15,753 bases of DNA from CAIPFQ01 sp964641775 (GCA_964641775.1 CAZXLK010000025.1:1-15753); one strand, 5' to 3'. Positions 1 through 7,358 are shown, counted from the first letter of the stretch. Notes: generated by a model not told the origin, from the sequence alone. Made by a program: numbers and translations.

Positions 1-1316
1 GAGCTTAGCTGATCCGGCAAGCTATTTCCAAAAAAGGCGGGGTTTAATAGAGCCTTGCCTTGGAAAAAACTAAAAATGGAGAGAAGGGTATCTAGATTAC
101 GAAGGGTAAAATAGGCAGCCAAACTTCCCATGATGCACCCAACTGTGCCAAGGAAGAGGCCGCAAACGGCAAAAATGGCAGCAATGCTTTTTGATGGTGC
201 GCCCATTGCCTGCAAGATTGCGATTTCCCTTTTTTTATCATTCACAAGAAGAACAAGAAGAGAAATGATATTGGTGCAGGCAACAATCAAAATGATTACG
301 GCAATAAAAAGAAGTAGGATCCGATCGCTTTGAAATTGGATGAGAAGATCTTTAGAAAACTCAAATTCTTCATAGGTGTCGACTTTCCAATAGGAAGAAA
401 TGCCTGCTTGAACAAAAGCCTTTTCAATTTGCGCTGCTACTTTTTGAGAGTTTTTTAAATCCTTGGTCCAAACAAAGATCCCGTTTGTGGGCGCCCCATC
501 GGGAGAAATCGTCTGAATGGAGGCAGAAATGGTCCGAGTGATGGAATTTGGAACAAGAAGGCATTTGTTGCCCATGGCAAGAATGCCGGGATCGTAAAAA
601 CCTGCTACTTGAGTCTCGATTTGCTGCTCTTGAAAAGATGCTGCAGTCGGTGCTGAAAAACTCAAAATGGCAAAATCGCCGCTTTTAACCCCATTTTCTT
701 TGTAGCTTTTGGGAAGATAGATCCCCATTTGCGATGGGGTGGAAATGGGATCGGTAATCAAGGCTTTGAGATTGGGATTTTCATTTGCGATCGATAGCAG
801 ATAGGTCATTTGAGATAAAGCTGAACCATTGCCAAGATTTACTTTTAATAGGGCGCCGCTTACTTCATAATCGTCAAAATGAATCGCAGGAATTTTTTTA
901 AGCGCTTGAAATGCAAGCTTTACAGGATCGACAAGATTCTTCTCTTTTCGATCGGGAGCTTTCCAATGGGTGGGAATTTCCAGATCAACTTCGGGCGAAT
1001 AGGGATCAGAGAGGGGGCTTTCCCTTTTTTCTCCAATCGTTTTTAAAGAAAAGTTGGACTCGCTAGCCACGCTATCTACAAGGTAATAATAGGAGGAGAA
1101 ATAGTTATTTGTTGGGGTGATTCGGATTGGGGCATAAATGGAGGTGAGCTTTTTCAGCCAATTTTTCTCCATCCCACCTGTCACAGAAAGAAAGACCAGG
1201 ACAAGCCAGATCACAAGAGAAATGACGAACACTGAAAGGACTGCAATGAGAGCTGTTGAGAGCGCCTTTTTACGAGGAATCAGATATTTAAGCGCAACTT
1301 CAAGCTCAAAGAACAA
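1..1316 (-). CDS. Lipoprotein-releasing ABC transporter permease LolC/LolE-type (partial, C-terminus outside window)
   Basis: Inner-membrane permease of the FtsX/MacB family, which with the ATPase LolD releases lipoproteins from the inner membrane for delivery to the outer membrane. Translating the minus strand gives an open frame from 1316 to the window edge (about 438 residues). A first membrane helix lies at about residues 18-45 (ALSTALIAVLSVFVISL...), followed by a long periplasmic domain (about 46-325). A second helix is at about 330-360 and a third at about 370-400. The frame leaves the window at GNSLPDQLS, which resembles the family motif before the last helices; the fourth helix is missing. 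The start is TTG at 1316, directly after the rpmG stop (TAA-TTG), with AAGGAAG eight bases upstream inside rpmG, so the two genes are probably translationally coupled. LolC and LolE cannot be told apart here. Family confidence is high. Confidence 0.85.
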   Translation of the reverse strand, partial: MFFELEVALKYLIPRKKALSTALIAVLSVFVISLVIWLVLVFLSVTGGMEKNWLKKLTSIYAPIRITPTNNYFSSYYYLVDSVASESNFSLKTIGEKRESPLSDPYSPEVDLEIPTHWKAPDRKEKNLVDPVKLAFQALKKIPAIHFDDYEVSGALLKVNLGNGSALSQMTYLLSIANENPNLKALITDPISTPSQMGIYLPKSYKENGVKSGDFAILSFSAPTAASFQEQQIETQVAGFYDPGILAMGNKCLLVPNSITRTISASIQTISPDGAPTNGIFVWTKDLKNSQKVAAQIEKAFVQAGISSYWKVDTYEEFEFSKDLLIQFQSDRILLLFIAVIILIVACTNIISLLVLLVNDKKREIAILQAMGAPSKSIAAIFAVCGLFLGTVGCIMGSLAAYFTLRNLDTLLSIFSFFQGKALLNPAFFGNSLPDQLS

Positions 1317-1478
1317 TTATTTTGCTTCCTTGAAAACCACATGCTTGCGGAGCAGAGGATCGTACTTTTTCAATTCGATCCGCTCAGTCGTATTCCGTTT
1401 ATTTTTCCGCGTCCAATAGCAAGATGTGGATTCGGTGCTTTTTAACCGGACATTTTCGCGGGCGCCCTTTTTGGCCAT
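1317..1478 (-). CDS. rpmG: 50S ribosomal protein L33
   Basis: Small protein of the large ribosomal subunit, 53 residues. The reading starts MAKKGARENVRLKSTEST and ends LLRKHVVFKEAK, both typical of bacterial L33. The middle part (SCYWTRKNKRNTTERIELKKYD) has the family's YxTxKNxRNTxxRIELKKYDP pattern. There is only one Cys in that region, so this is a zinc-free (C-minus) type. An AGAGG Shine-Dalgarno lies six to seven bases before the ATG. It is the first gene of a two-gene unit with the downstream LolC/E-type permease, whose TTG start touches its stop codon. A promoter candidate lies at 1503-1532. From memory, Chlamydia trachomatis also places L33 next to a lipoprotein-release transporter gene. 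Confidence 0.95.
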   Translation of the reverse strand: MAKKGARENVRLKSTESTSCYWTRKNKRNTTERIELKKYDPLLRKHVVFKEAK

Positions 1479-1502
1479 ACATACCTCTTATTTTAGTATA
1501 AA

Positions 1503-1532
1503 ATAATACCTGAAAAATCCCTTAATCTACAA
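1503..1532 (-). promoter_or_regulatory. Candidate sigma-70-type promoter for rpmG
   Basis: On the minus strand, TTGTAG (1527-1532) is followed after 18 bases by TATTAT (1503-1508). Transcription would begin near 1496, giving a leader of about 17 bases that still holds the rpmG AGAGG ribosome site. It starts immediately after the terminator hairpin of the preceding gene. A second TATACT (1495-1500) is an alternative -10 with no good -35. This is pattern reading only. Confidence 0.4.
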
Positions 1533-1562
1533 GTAAAAAGCTCTCCTACGAGAGCTTTTTAC
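1533..1562 (-). terminator. Intrinsic terminator after small gene B
   Basis: A perfect 13-bp stem (GTAAAAAGCTCTC at 1533-1545, GAGAGCTTTTTAC at 1550-1562) closes a four-base loop, with runs of A and T in the stem base. It lies 12 bases past the stop of the gene at 1575-1820 and before the rpmG promoter, as expected of a rho-independent terminator. The symmetric A/T tracts would let it work in either direction. Confidence 0.75.
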
Positions 1563-1574
1563 TATACCTTACTT

Positions 1575-1820
1575 TTAAGGAAGTTCATTGACTTGGTTTT
1601 GCTCAACTTGGGGAGGATTGAGCCAGTTTACAACGAGGTTGTATACTTTCCCGAGTTGGTTCAAGCTACAAGCCACGGCATCATAAAATAATACTCCAAG
1701 ATTTTTGAACGCCTCAATCGCTGCGTTAGCTACTTTGCAGGGGAGTCCATCTAGAAGGGTTCGCCCATTTTCAAAATTAACATGATAAATGGGTAATCGA
1801 CCAGCTACTGGTAAATACAT
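1575..1820 (-). CDS. Small hypothetical protein B, paralogue of protein A at 2975-3538
   Basis: An 81-residue protein whose function I do not recognise. AAAGAGGTG lies six bases before the ATG at 1820, a strong ribosome site, and an intrinsic terminator follows the stop, so it looks like a real expressed gene. It has no signal peptide or convincing membrane segment. Residues 30-69 (from VANA to WLNP) align without gaps to residues 38-77 of the protein encoded upstream of tsaD, with about 15 of 40 identical: VANA, NLG, Y, N, N, V and WLNP. The region is probably a long amphipathic helix. Protein B lacks the acidic linker and C-terminal membrane segment of protein A. It lies 106 bases downstream of tsaD in the same direction. 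No function can be assigned. Confidence 0.7.
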   Translation of the reverse strand: MYLPVAGRLPIYHVNFENGRTLLDGLPCKVANAAIEAFKNLGVLFYDAVACSLNQLGKVYNLVVNWLNPPQVEQNQVNELP

Positions 1821-1846
1821 GTTTCACCTCTTTTGTTGTTGATAAA

Positions 1847-1877
1847 TTTTCCTTAAGAAACATTTCTCCTTAAGAAA
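1847..1877. repeat. Two direct copies of CCTTAAGAAA upstream of gene B
   Basis: CCTTAAGAAA occurs at 1851-1860 and 1868-1877, with centres 17 bases apart, in the short gap between tsaD and gene B. Each holds the palindrome CTTAAG, and flanking bases are also similar (TTTTCC against TTCTCC). The minus-strand copies read TTTCTTAAGG. They sit about 30-57 bases before the gene B start, so they could be an operator or part of the leader. No regulator is suggested by the sequence. Confidence 0.35.
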
Positions 1878-1926
1878 ATTTCTTGTAAAGACTATCAGGT
1901 AAATCTATTTTTTTGCAAAGAAAATC

Positions 1927-2922
1927 TTAAATTACACTTGCAATGCGGGTTTGGACGTCAAGATCCAAAGGATCTCCATCCGGATTCGCTTGCAATTTAT
2001 GAAACCCAAGGCCTGCAATCATTGCGGCATTATCCATGCTTAAATTTTGAGGGGGAAAGAAGATCGGCATTGGGGCAAATTTTTGCCCTATCATGCTACG
2101 AAGATACATGTTTTGGCAAACTCCGCCGCCAAGGTAGATGGCTTTGGGTTGAAAAGTATTCATGGCAAGCTCTGCCTTTGTCATGACGTCCATGATTGCA
2201 GTTTCTTGAAAAGCTGCTGCAAGATCGGCCTTTTCTTGGGCCCCAAGGTTTCGATCTTTGACTGCATAATAGATTGCGGTCTTGAGTCCGCTAAAAGAAA
2301 AATTAAGGGGATTTTTCTTCACTTTTCCGGCAGTGAAAGAAAATCTTTTTGGATCGCCCTGTAAGGCCAGCTTTTCTACTCGAGGCCCTCCCGGATAAGC
2401 AAGACCTAAAAGGGCTGCTACCTTATCGAAGGCTTCCCCAATTGCATCATCGACCGTCGTGCCCAAAAGTTCATAAGTTCCGACATTTAAAATTTTAACT
2501 AAGAACGTATGGCCTCCGGACAAAACGGCCCCCAGCGCCGGAAAAAGGAGTGGAAGGGGAGCTCCCATCATAGCTCCATACATGTGGGCCTCCACATGGT
2601 TGATCCCAATGAGCGGCTTTTTCCAAGCAAGGCTTAGTCCTTTGGCCGCCTGCATGCCTATTAGAAGTGCGCCAACAAGACCCGGCCCTTTAGCCACAGC
2701 AATCCCATCAATACTGGCGATATCGACCCCTTCAATTGCCTCTTCAATGACCGGCAAAATGGCATCGATATGGCGTCTACAGGCAAGCTCAGGGAAAACT
2801 CCACCATAGCGCTCATGAATATCAGCAGAAGATGCAATGATATTAGATAATATTTTTCTACCATCTTCCACTAAGGATGCGGCAGTCTCATCGCATGTTG
2901 TCTCTAATCCTAAAACTAACAT
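1927..2922 (-). CDS. tsaD: tRNA N6-adenosine threonylcarbamoyltransferase TsaD
   Basis: Transfers the threonylcarbamoyl group to A37 of tRNAs that read ANN codons (the t6A modification), working with TsaB and TsaE in the cytoplasm. The 331-residue length is normal for the family (formerly Gcp/YgjD). Visible motifs are an ASKHA-fold start (LGLETTCDETAASLV), HERYGGVFPELACRRH near residues 36-51, the metal-binding INHVEAH with His109 and His113, NFSFSGLKTA near 207-216, GGGVCQN near 265-271, and SMDNAAMIA with the third metal ligand Asp297. The ATG at 2922 has no visible Shine-Dalgarno and lies only six bases after a TATACT box (2929-2934), so the message may be leaderless. It is flanked on both sides by paralogous small genes A and B. 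Assignment is very secure. Confidence 0.97.
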   Translation of the reverse strand: MLVLGLETTCDETAASLVEDGRKILSNIIASSADIHERYGGVFPELACRRHIDAILPVIEEAIEGVDIASIDGIAVAKGPGLVGALLIGMQAAKGLSLAWKKPLIGINHVEAHMYGAMMGAPLPLLFPALGAVLSGGHTFLVKILNVGTYELLGTTVDDAIGEAFDKVAALLGLAYPGGPRVEKLALQGDPKRFSFTAGKVKKNPLNFSFSGLKTAIYYAVKDRNLGAQEKADLAAAFQETAIMDVMTKAELAMNTFQPKAIYLGGGVCQNMYLRSMIGQKFAPMPIFFPPQNLSMDNAAMIAGLGFHKLQANPDGDPLDLDVQTRIASVI

Positions 2923-2928
2923 GCTAAT

Positions 2929-2934
2929 AGTATA
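2929..2934 (-). promoter_or_regulatory. Candidate -10 element for tsaD, very close to the start codon
   Basis: TATACT on the minus strand ends six bases before the tsaD ATG. If used, transcription would start at or next to the start codon. No good -35 is visible, because the expected position falls within the preceding terminator hairpin. Weak evidence. Confidence 0.3.
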
Positions 2935-2940
2935 GATTAA

Positions 2941-2966
2941 AAGGCTCCCTTTTGGGAGCCTTTTTT
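2941..2966 (-). terminator. Intrinsic terminator between gene A and tsaD
   Basis: A 9-bp stem AAGGCTCCC/GGGAGCCTT (2941-2949 and 2954-2962) closes a TTTT loop, with T-tracts on both strands (TTTTAA on minus, TTTTTT on plus). It starts 8 bases past the stop of gene A and just before the tsaD start, so it should end the gene A transcript. It could act in both directions. Confidence 0.75.
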
Positions 2967-2974
2967 AAGAATTG

Positions 2975-3538
2975 TTATGAGAAATGAAAAGGATTCATAT
3001 AAATGTATGAGCCTTTTGGCCTAGCATACAATTGAGCTCCAGCTCCTATTACTACTACAGCTCCTAAAGCTAAAGTGGCAATTCCAGCCACTTTTTTACA
3101 TGAAGGAAAGGCGGCCTTAATTTGACACATGACGCTTCTAACCCCGAATTCAACCATCTCTTCAAACTCGTGATCATTTTCGTCTTCTAATATAGAAGCT
3201 GCAAATCCGGCGTCCTGCTCAACCTTATCTTTTGGTTTTGCTTCAACTTCGTTCGCCTCAACCTCAGCCTCTTGTTTTGCTACAAGTCCGGCTGCCACTT
3301 CGGTCTCAGGATTTAGCCAGGTTACGGTTTTATTCCAGAGAAAGATTCCGGCGTTGGCAACTTTGACTCCAAAATTGTAGAGCTCTTTTCCTAAATTTTG
3401 CAAAACTGTTGTTGTTGCATTGGCAACTCTTGCAGAGATCGTATCGCCTACAAGAATTGTCTCTTTATTCCAACTAACTTGAGTTGGCTGCAGTTTTTGT
3501 TCTATTGGTCGCAAATTTGAAAAAACTTGCATATTCAT
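2975..3538 (-). CDS. Hypothetical protein A: acidic linker and C-terminal membrane segment; paralogue of protein B
   Basis: A 187-residue protein I cannot assign to a known family. The start chosen is the ATG at 3538 (MNMQVF), with GAGGA six bases upstream and a TATAAT box 50 bases upstream. The frame stays open for 39 further codons upstream (to 3655), but that stretch overlaps the pgl end and reads like non-coding sequence. Residues 38-77 (VANA to WLNP) match protein B without gaps. Residues 80-130 are rich in Glu, Lys and Asp and are probably disordered. Residues 149-171 (KVAGIATLALGAVVVIGAGA) form one hydrophobic segment, followed by a short tail (YARPKGSYIYMNPFHFS), which suggests a C-terminally anchored membrane protein. 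In an intracellular chlamydia-like organism, a secreted or inclusion-membrane role is possible but unproven. The bilobed hydrophobic domain typical of Inc proteins is absent. Confidence 0.65.
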   Translation of the reverse strand: MNMQVFSNLRPIEQKLQPTQVSWNKETILVGDTISARVANATTTVLQNLGKELYNFGVKVANAGIFLWNKTVTWLNPETEVAAGLVAKQEAEVEANEVEAKPKDKVEQDAGFAASILEDENDHEFEEMVEFGVRSVMCQIKAAFPSCKKVAGIATLALGAVVVIGAGAQLYARPKGSYIYMNPFHFS

Positions 3539-3587
3539 ATTTGTTCCTCGTCTATGAAAACACGCGCAAATTTTATGATGAGAGGAG

Positions 3588-3593
3588 ATTATA
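3588..3593 (-). promoter_or_regulatory. Candidate -10 box for gene A
   Basis: A perfect TATAAT on the minus strand lies 50 bases before the chosen ATG of gene A, which would give a leader of about 40 bases containing the GAGGA ribosome site. The -35 region (AAATCT at a 17-base spacing) is poor. Its position inside the upstream open stretch is a further reason to use the downstream ATG as the start. Confidence 0.45.
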
Positions 3594-3645
3594 TGTCTAC
3601 TGTCGATCACAGATTTACGCAAATACAGATTAAAGCTAAGAGAAT

Positions 3646-4383
3646 TTAAAGACAAGAGGCAGCATCTTTATCTAAAATCCAAAGGGCAGGAGCCGCTGTA
3701 GTTCCGATCCGGCTAGCGGGAAATGGAGAGATGATCGCAGCATCTAGTACCTTTTTAACGATCTCCGATTTGGATTTCCCAATCCCATAGATCGCACTCA
3801 GCCTACTTTGATTGATGCAAGAAAAGGTAAAGCTCATCCTCCACCCCTTTTCCTCTGAGATAAATTCTGAAGCGACCAGATTTTTTGCATCTAACATTTT
3901 AGCCCCCGGGAAAAGCGACGCCGTATGGCCATCTTCTCCCAAACCTAACATTACAAGATCAAAAAGATGCTTATCGAGTGTTTTTCTGATGATTTCTTCA
4001 TATTCTTTGGCATGTTTTTCTTGGTTGCTTTCGGCTCTCATTCGAAAAATCTGATTTTCCGGAATGGGTAAGTTTTTCAAGCCGCTTTCCATGGCCATGT
4101 GGTAATTGCTATCGGGATGATTGGGAGGCACTCCTCTTTCATCGCTCCAAAATATAAAGACTTTATCCCAATCCAACTCTTTTTCCTTTTCTAAAAGGGA
4201 ATAAATCGCATTTGGAGTGCCCCCTCCGGAAAGAGCTACGAGAAAGCGGCCCCTTTGCTGAATTGACCTTTTGGCAGTATGAATCCAATGATCCCTCGCA
4301 AATTGGATCGCTTCCTCTTTATTTGGCATGACTGCAATGAGGCGGCGATCATCAAAAGGCTCAAGACTGGATGTTAGCATCAT
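3646..4383 (-). CDS. pgl: 6-phosphogluconolactonase
   Basis: Hydrolyses 6-phosphogluconolactone to 6-phosphogluconate, the second step of the oxidative pentose phosphate pathway, in the cytoplasm. The chosen start (ATG at 4383, GGAA upstream) gives 245 residues, the usual length of the DevB/Pgl family. The frame is open further upstream, but that part lies inside the opcA-like gene and does not resemble Pgl. Clear motifs are LSGGGTP (51-57), FWSDERGVPPNHPDSNY (78-94), which holds the substrate-binding and catalytic residues, and LGLGEDGHTASLFPG (146-160), which is diagnostic. The start overlaps the end of the opcA-like gene by 23 bases, so the genes are probably translationally coupled. It is the last gene of the kdsB-pgl run, and I see no clear terminator after it. 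Confidence 0.93.
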   Translation of the reverse strand: MMLTSSLEPFDDRRLIAVMPNKEEAIQFARDHWIHTAKRSIQQRGRFLVALSGGGTPNAIYSLLEKEKELDWDKVFIFWSDERGVPPNHPDSNYHMAMESGLKNLPIPENQIFRMRAESNQEKHAKEYEEIIRKTLDKHLFDLVMLGLGEDGHTASLFPGAKMLDAKNLVASEFISEEKGWRMSFTFSCINQSRLSAIYGIGKSKSEIVKKVLDAAIISPFPASRIGTTAAPALWILDKDAASCL

Positions 4384-5401
4384 TTGTTCCAATGAGTTCT
4401 TCGAGCATTTCCAAATAATGCAAACTAGTCCCTTTTCTTGTAATTTCTCGGACCAAGGATTGCCCTGTTGCCGTTTGTCCCAAAACATATCGGTAAGGAA
4501 GATCGCATTGATCCGAAGAGGTAAATTGAATTTGCACATAATGGTGCATATCAAAAATCCTTTTTGCCTGGAAAAGATGCTCGTCTTTGGTATGGATCTC
4601 AACGCCGATTATGGTTCCGGGTCCTAGCTTTTCCCATTTTTCCGATTTAATTTCTATTGAAGGGGGCCCTTTTTTCCAGTTGAGCCGTGCAGAGCCCCAA
4701 GCAAAAAGATAAAGGGCCTGGACTTTCAAATGGCAGAAAAATTCGGTAGGCACCTCATTGTAAGTGATAAGCATGTGATCAATTTGTTTTAATAGCTCTT
4801 TTCTTGCATCAAAACTCGATGCAATCAGATCGCGCCAACCTTCAGTTCTTGCCCAATTTAAATCGGCAATATCGACTTTTTTCTTTTTTAATTCCAAAAG
4901 TTTTTTTGCAAAGTTACCAAGATTATCAGCACATTCTGAATCAAAGATCATTCTGTTGCTAAGACTAGATAGCGGCTCAAAAAGGGGGTGGGGAATTGTT
5001 GGGTCTTCTGCCCAAAGAAGATTGATCGGAAGATCGGGGATGAGATGAGGCAAGATGAGAAAAAAAACTTTTTCCAAAAGCTCACATCCTCCTACTCCCA
5101 CATCAATTTGATCGCAGGCAATCGATGCGTCTTCCTTCGGCGTTGCTGTTACTACTGAAATGGCTGTTTTTAAATAACTTGGAGCCTCAGGGTCATGGGA
5201 GATAAAAATCGTTCGGCAAGGAAATTTTTCCACTACTTTTTGAACAATATTTCGGAAATAGTCGGTGCGGGGGGAATTTTTTGTAAAAACAATCAAATTA
5301 AATAAAGAGGCTCTGATTTTATTTTTTTCGGCAAGCTCTTCCCAGATTCGGATGAGTTCAGGTTCAATTTGCGATGGCTCAACGATTTGTTGAATTGTCA
5401 A
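4361..5401 (-). CDS. opcA: Glucose-6-phosphate dehydrogenase assembly protein OpcA-like
   Basis: OpcA proteins, known from cyanobacteria and actinobacteria, help assemble or redox-regulate glucose-6-phosphate dehydrogenase. This 346-residue protein lies between zwf and pgl, the place OpcA takes in those groups. Family-like features are an N-terminal EPELIRIWEELAEKN segment, PCRTIFIS near residue 62, a central ACDQIDVGVGGCELLEKV stretch near 95, then ILPHLIPDLPINLLWAED near 117-133, and FEPLSSLSNRMIFDSE. These follow the order of OpcA motifs (substrate-like Cys/Glu segment, PDLPxxLWW, xxRxIxDS). The start is preferably TTG at 5401: it overlaps the zwf stop as TTGA and has GGAG six bases upstream. 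An in-frame TTG at 5413 is the alternative. The family call is good but was made by eye. Confidence 0.75.
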   Translation of the reverse strand: MTIQQIVEPSQIEPELIRIWEELAEKNKIRASLFNLIVFTKNSPRTDYFRNIVQKVVEKFPCRTIFISHDPEAPSYLKTAISVVTATPKEDASIACDQIDVGVGGCELLEKVFFLILPHLIPDLPINLLWAEDPTIPHPLFEPLSSLSNRMIFDSECADNLGNFAKKLLELKKKKVDIADLNWARTEGWRDLIASSFDARKELLKQIDHMLITYNEVPTEFFCHLKVQALYLFAWGSARLNWKKGPPSIEIKSEKWEKLGPGTIIGVEIHTKDEHLFQAKRIFDMHHYVQIQFTSSDQCDLPYRYVLGQTATGQSLVREITRKGTSLHYLEMLEELIGTNDANIQS

Positions 5402-6927
5402 GGCATTCTCCAATCTCTGCCATCTTTTGCAATCATTTCATCTGCAGCTTTTGGTCCCCAGCTTCCTGCTTGATAGTTGGGGAATTTTTCCGGCGGATGC
5501 TCAGCCCAATATTTCAATAGGGGAGTAAAAATTTTCCAAGACTGCTCCACTTCATCTTTCCTTGCAAAAAGAGTGCTATCTCCTAAGATGCAGTCCCAAA
5601 TAAGCCGCTCATAAGCTTCTGCCGGCGCCTCTCCAAAATAGGAGCTGTAGCGAAAATCCATTTTCACAGGTTGGATCGGAGAGCTGGGACCCGGGACTTT
5701 GCAATTCATTTTCATTGCAATCCCTTCATCCGGCTGAATTCTTACGCTGAGTACATTTTTATCTGATTTTTGGTTGTATTGTAAAAACAAAACTCCGGGA
5801 GCATCTTTAAAAATAATCGCAATTTCGGTCACCCGTTTGGGCAGCCTTTTACCTGCTCTTAAATAAAAGGGAACTCCTGCCCAGCGCCAATTATCGATGA
5901 AAAACCGAATCGCTACATAGGTTTCGATATTCGATGTGGAAGAGACATCTTTTTCACTTCGATAGCTGACAGCATCTTGCCCATTGATAAAGCCTGCATC
6001 ATATTGTCCCCGGACGATTTGATTAAAATCATCTTGAGTAAAAGGGCGGATTGATTCCAAAACTTTAACTTTTTCATCGCGGATGGCATTGGCATTTAAA
6101 GAGACCGGCGGCTCCATGCAAACTAAAGTAAGAAGCTGCATCATATGATTTTGGACGATGTCTCTAATTAACCCTTCTTCTTCAAAAAAATGGCCCCTGC
6201 TACCTATGCCAATATCTTCTGCCACCGTAATTTGGACATGATCGACATGTCGGTAATTCCAAAGAGACTCAAAAATAGAATTTGCAAAGCGAAAAACAAG
6301 AAGATTTTGCACCGTTTCTTTGCCAAGATAATGATCGATCCGAAAAACTTGCGATTCATCGAGGCATTTGGAAATCTCATTTTGTAAATTTGCAGCTGAT
6401 TCGGTATCTCGCCCAAATGGTTTTTCAATAATGACCCTAGACCATTTGTCCGTTACTTTATGAACATCGTAGATGAGACCAAACTGCTGGAGTTTATTGA
6501 TGATGACAGGAAAAAATTTGGGCTGGACAGATAAATAAAAGACCCGATTTCCCCTTGTTGCATAGCGAGAGTCCAAACTTTGTAAAAATGTAGCCAATGA
6601 TTCGTAACCTGCATCATTATCAAAATCGGAAGTATGATAAAAAATTTGGTTTTGAAAATTTCCCCAAAATTTATCATCAATTGGCTTTGTTCTAGAGAAA
6701 TTGGAAATATCTTCTTTTAATTCTTGTCGAAAATCCTCATGGCTCTTTTCCTTCCGGGCAAACCCTACCAAGGCAAAATTGGGAGGGAGCATCCCCTCTT
6801 TCCCTAAGTTGTAAAGAGCAGGAGCAAGCTTTCTTCCCGTCAAATCGCCTGTTGCCCCTAAGATGACAATGACGCAAGGATCGATATTTCGCGACATGCG
6901 CCCTTGCTCTTCCAATGGATTATCCAT
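5398..6927 (-). CDS. zwf: Glucose-6-phosphate 1-dehydrogenase
   Basis: Oxidises glucose 6-phosphate to 6-phosphogluconolactone with NADP+, the entry step of the oxidative pentose phosphate pathway. At 509 residues it is full length for the family. Motifs are the N-terminal nucleotide-binding GATGDLTGRKLAPALYNL (24-41), EKPFG (168-172), the active-site signature RIDHYLGKE (196-204), and VQNHMMQLL near 258-266, which carries the catalytic base His261. The ATG at 6927 lies nine bases past the yqgF stop with no ribosome site. The next in-frame ATG at 6897 (MSRNIDPC) has AAGG upstream and is a credible alternative start. Its end overlaps the opcA-like start as TTGA, so the two are probably co-translated. 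Confidence 0.96.
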   Translation of the reverse strand: MDNPLEEQGRMSRNIDPCVIVILGATGDLTGRKLAPALYNLGKEGMLPPNFALVGFARKEKSHEDFRQELKEDISNFSRTKPIDDKFWGNFQNQIFYHTSDFDNDAGYESLATFLQSLDSRYATRGNRVFYLSVQPKFFPVIINKLQQFGLIYDVHKVTDKWSRVIIEKPFGRDTESAANLQNEISKCLDESQVFRIDHYLGKETVQNLLVFRFANSIFESLWNYRHVDHVQITVAEDIGIGSRGHFFEEEGLIRDIVQNHMMQLLTLVCMEPPVSLNANAIRDEKVKVLESIRPFTQDDFNQIVRGQYDAGFINGQDAVSYRSEKDVSSTSNIETYVAIRFFIDNWRWAGVPFYLRAGKRLPKRVTEIAIIFKDAPGVLFLQYNQKSDKNVLSVRIQPDEGIAMKMNCKVPGPSSPIQPVKMDFRYSSYFGEAPAEAYERLIWDCILGDSTLFARKDEVEQSWKIFTPLLKYWAEHPPEKFPNYQAGSWGPKAADEMIAKDGRDWRMP

Positions 6928-6936
6928 ATTATTCAG

Positions 6937-7350
6937 TTACTTTTTAAAAGCGTTTTTATCAAGGTAACTTTGCAAAAGAAGGCAAGCCGCCGTCACGTCG
7001 AGCTTCTCCGATCTTTGCTTTCTAGACATGGCAAGACCCCTCATTTCCTGATCTGCCATTTTGCTCGAAAGTCTTTCATCTACAAGCTCAACAGCAATCT
7101 TTGTTAATTCTGAGAGCTCTTTTGCAAACTTTTCCACAACAATTGCCATCTCTCCCTTTTCCCCGCTCATCAAAAGGGGAAGACCAACCAAAATCTTTTC
7201 GATCTCTTTGCCTTTCAAAGCATTCATTACATTGGCCACTGCAAATTTTCCCCCTTCTACCATCTTAAAAGGGAGAGCAATTTTCTTATTTTCATCGGAA
7301 AGAGCAATCCCAATCCTTTTAAACCCAAAGTCAATTGCCGCAATTCTCAT
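6937..7350 (-). CDS. yqgF: Putative pre-16S rRNA nuclease / Holliday junction resolvase-like YqgF (RuvX)
   Basis: RNase H-fold protein of the YqgF/RuvX family, linked in other bacteria to processing of the 16S rRNA 5' end. The start ATG at 7350 gives MRIAAIDFGFKRIGIALSDE, the standard family opening with the catalytic Asp (AIDFG). At 137 residues it is normal length. Later motifs are KILVGLPLLMSGEKGEMA (GLP) and the ELVDERLSS block with its conserved acidic residue, ending in the usual DVTAACLLLQSYLD. The frame stays open upstream to a TTG at 7398, but that stretch is pure hexamer repeat (TVSVTVAVT) and is unlikely to be native. AAGGA directly before the ATG is too close to be an ideal ribosome site. 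Upstream is the hexamer repeat separating it from pyrG. Confidence 0.9.
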   Translation of the reverse strand: MRIAAIDFGFKRIGIALSDENKKIALPFKMVEGGKFAVANVMNALKGKEIEKILVGLPLLMSGEKGEMAIVVEKFAKELSELTKIAVELVDERLSSKMADQEMRGLAMSRKQRSEKLDVTAACLLLQSYLDKNAFKK

Positions 7351-7358
7351 ATCCTTAC

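Noticed and set aside
130..1419. Plus-strand open frames at 130-333 and 1138-1419
   Set aside because: They lie opposite the LolC/E-type permease and rpmG, whose minus-strand products are recognisable family members. The plus-strand readings show no motif.
3539..3655. A 39-residue N-terminal extension of protein A to the ATG at 3655
   Set aside because: It overlaps the end of pgl, contains a perfect TATAAT and an unlikely His/Arg/Cys-rich reading, whereas the ATG at 3538 has GAGGA at good spacing.
4384..4602. A 73-residue N-terminal extension of Pgl
   Set aside because: It falls inside the opcA-like gene and has no similarity to the Pgl family. The start at 4383 gives the usual length.
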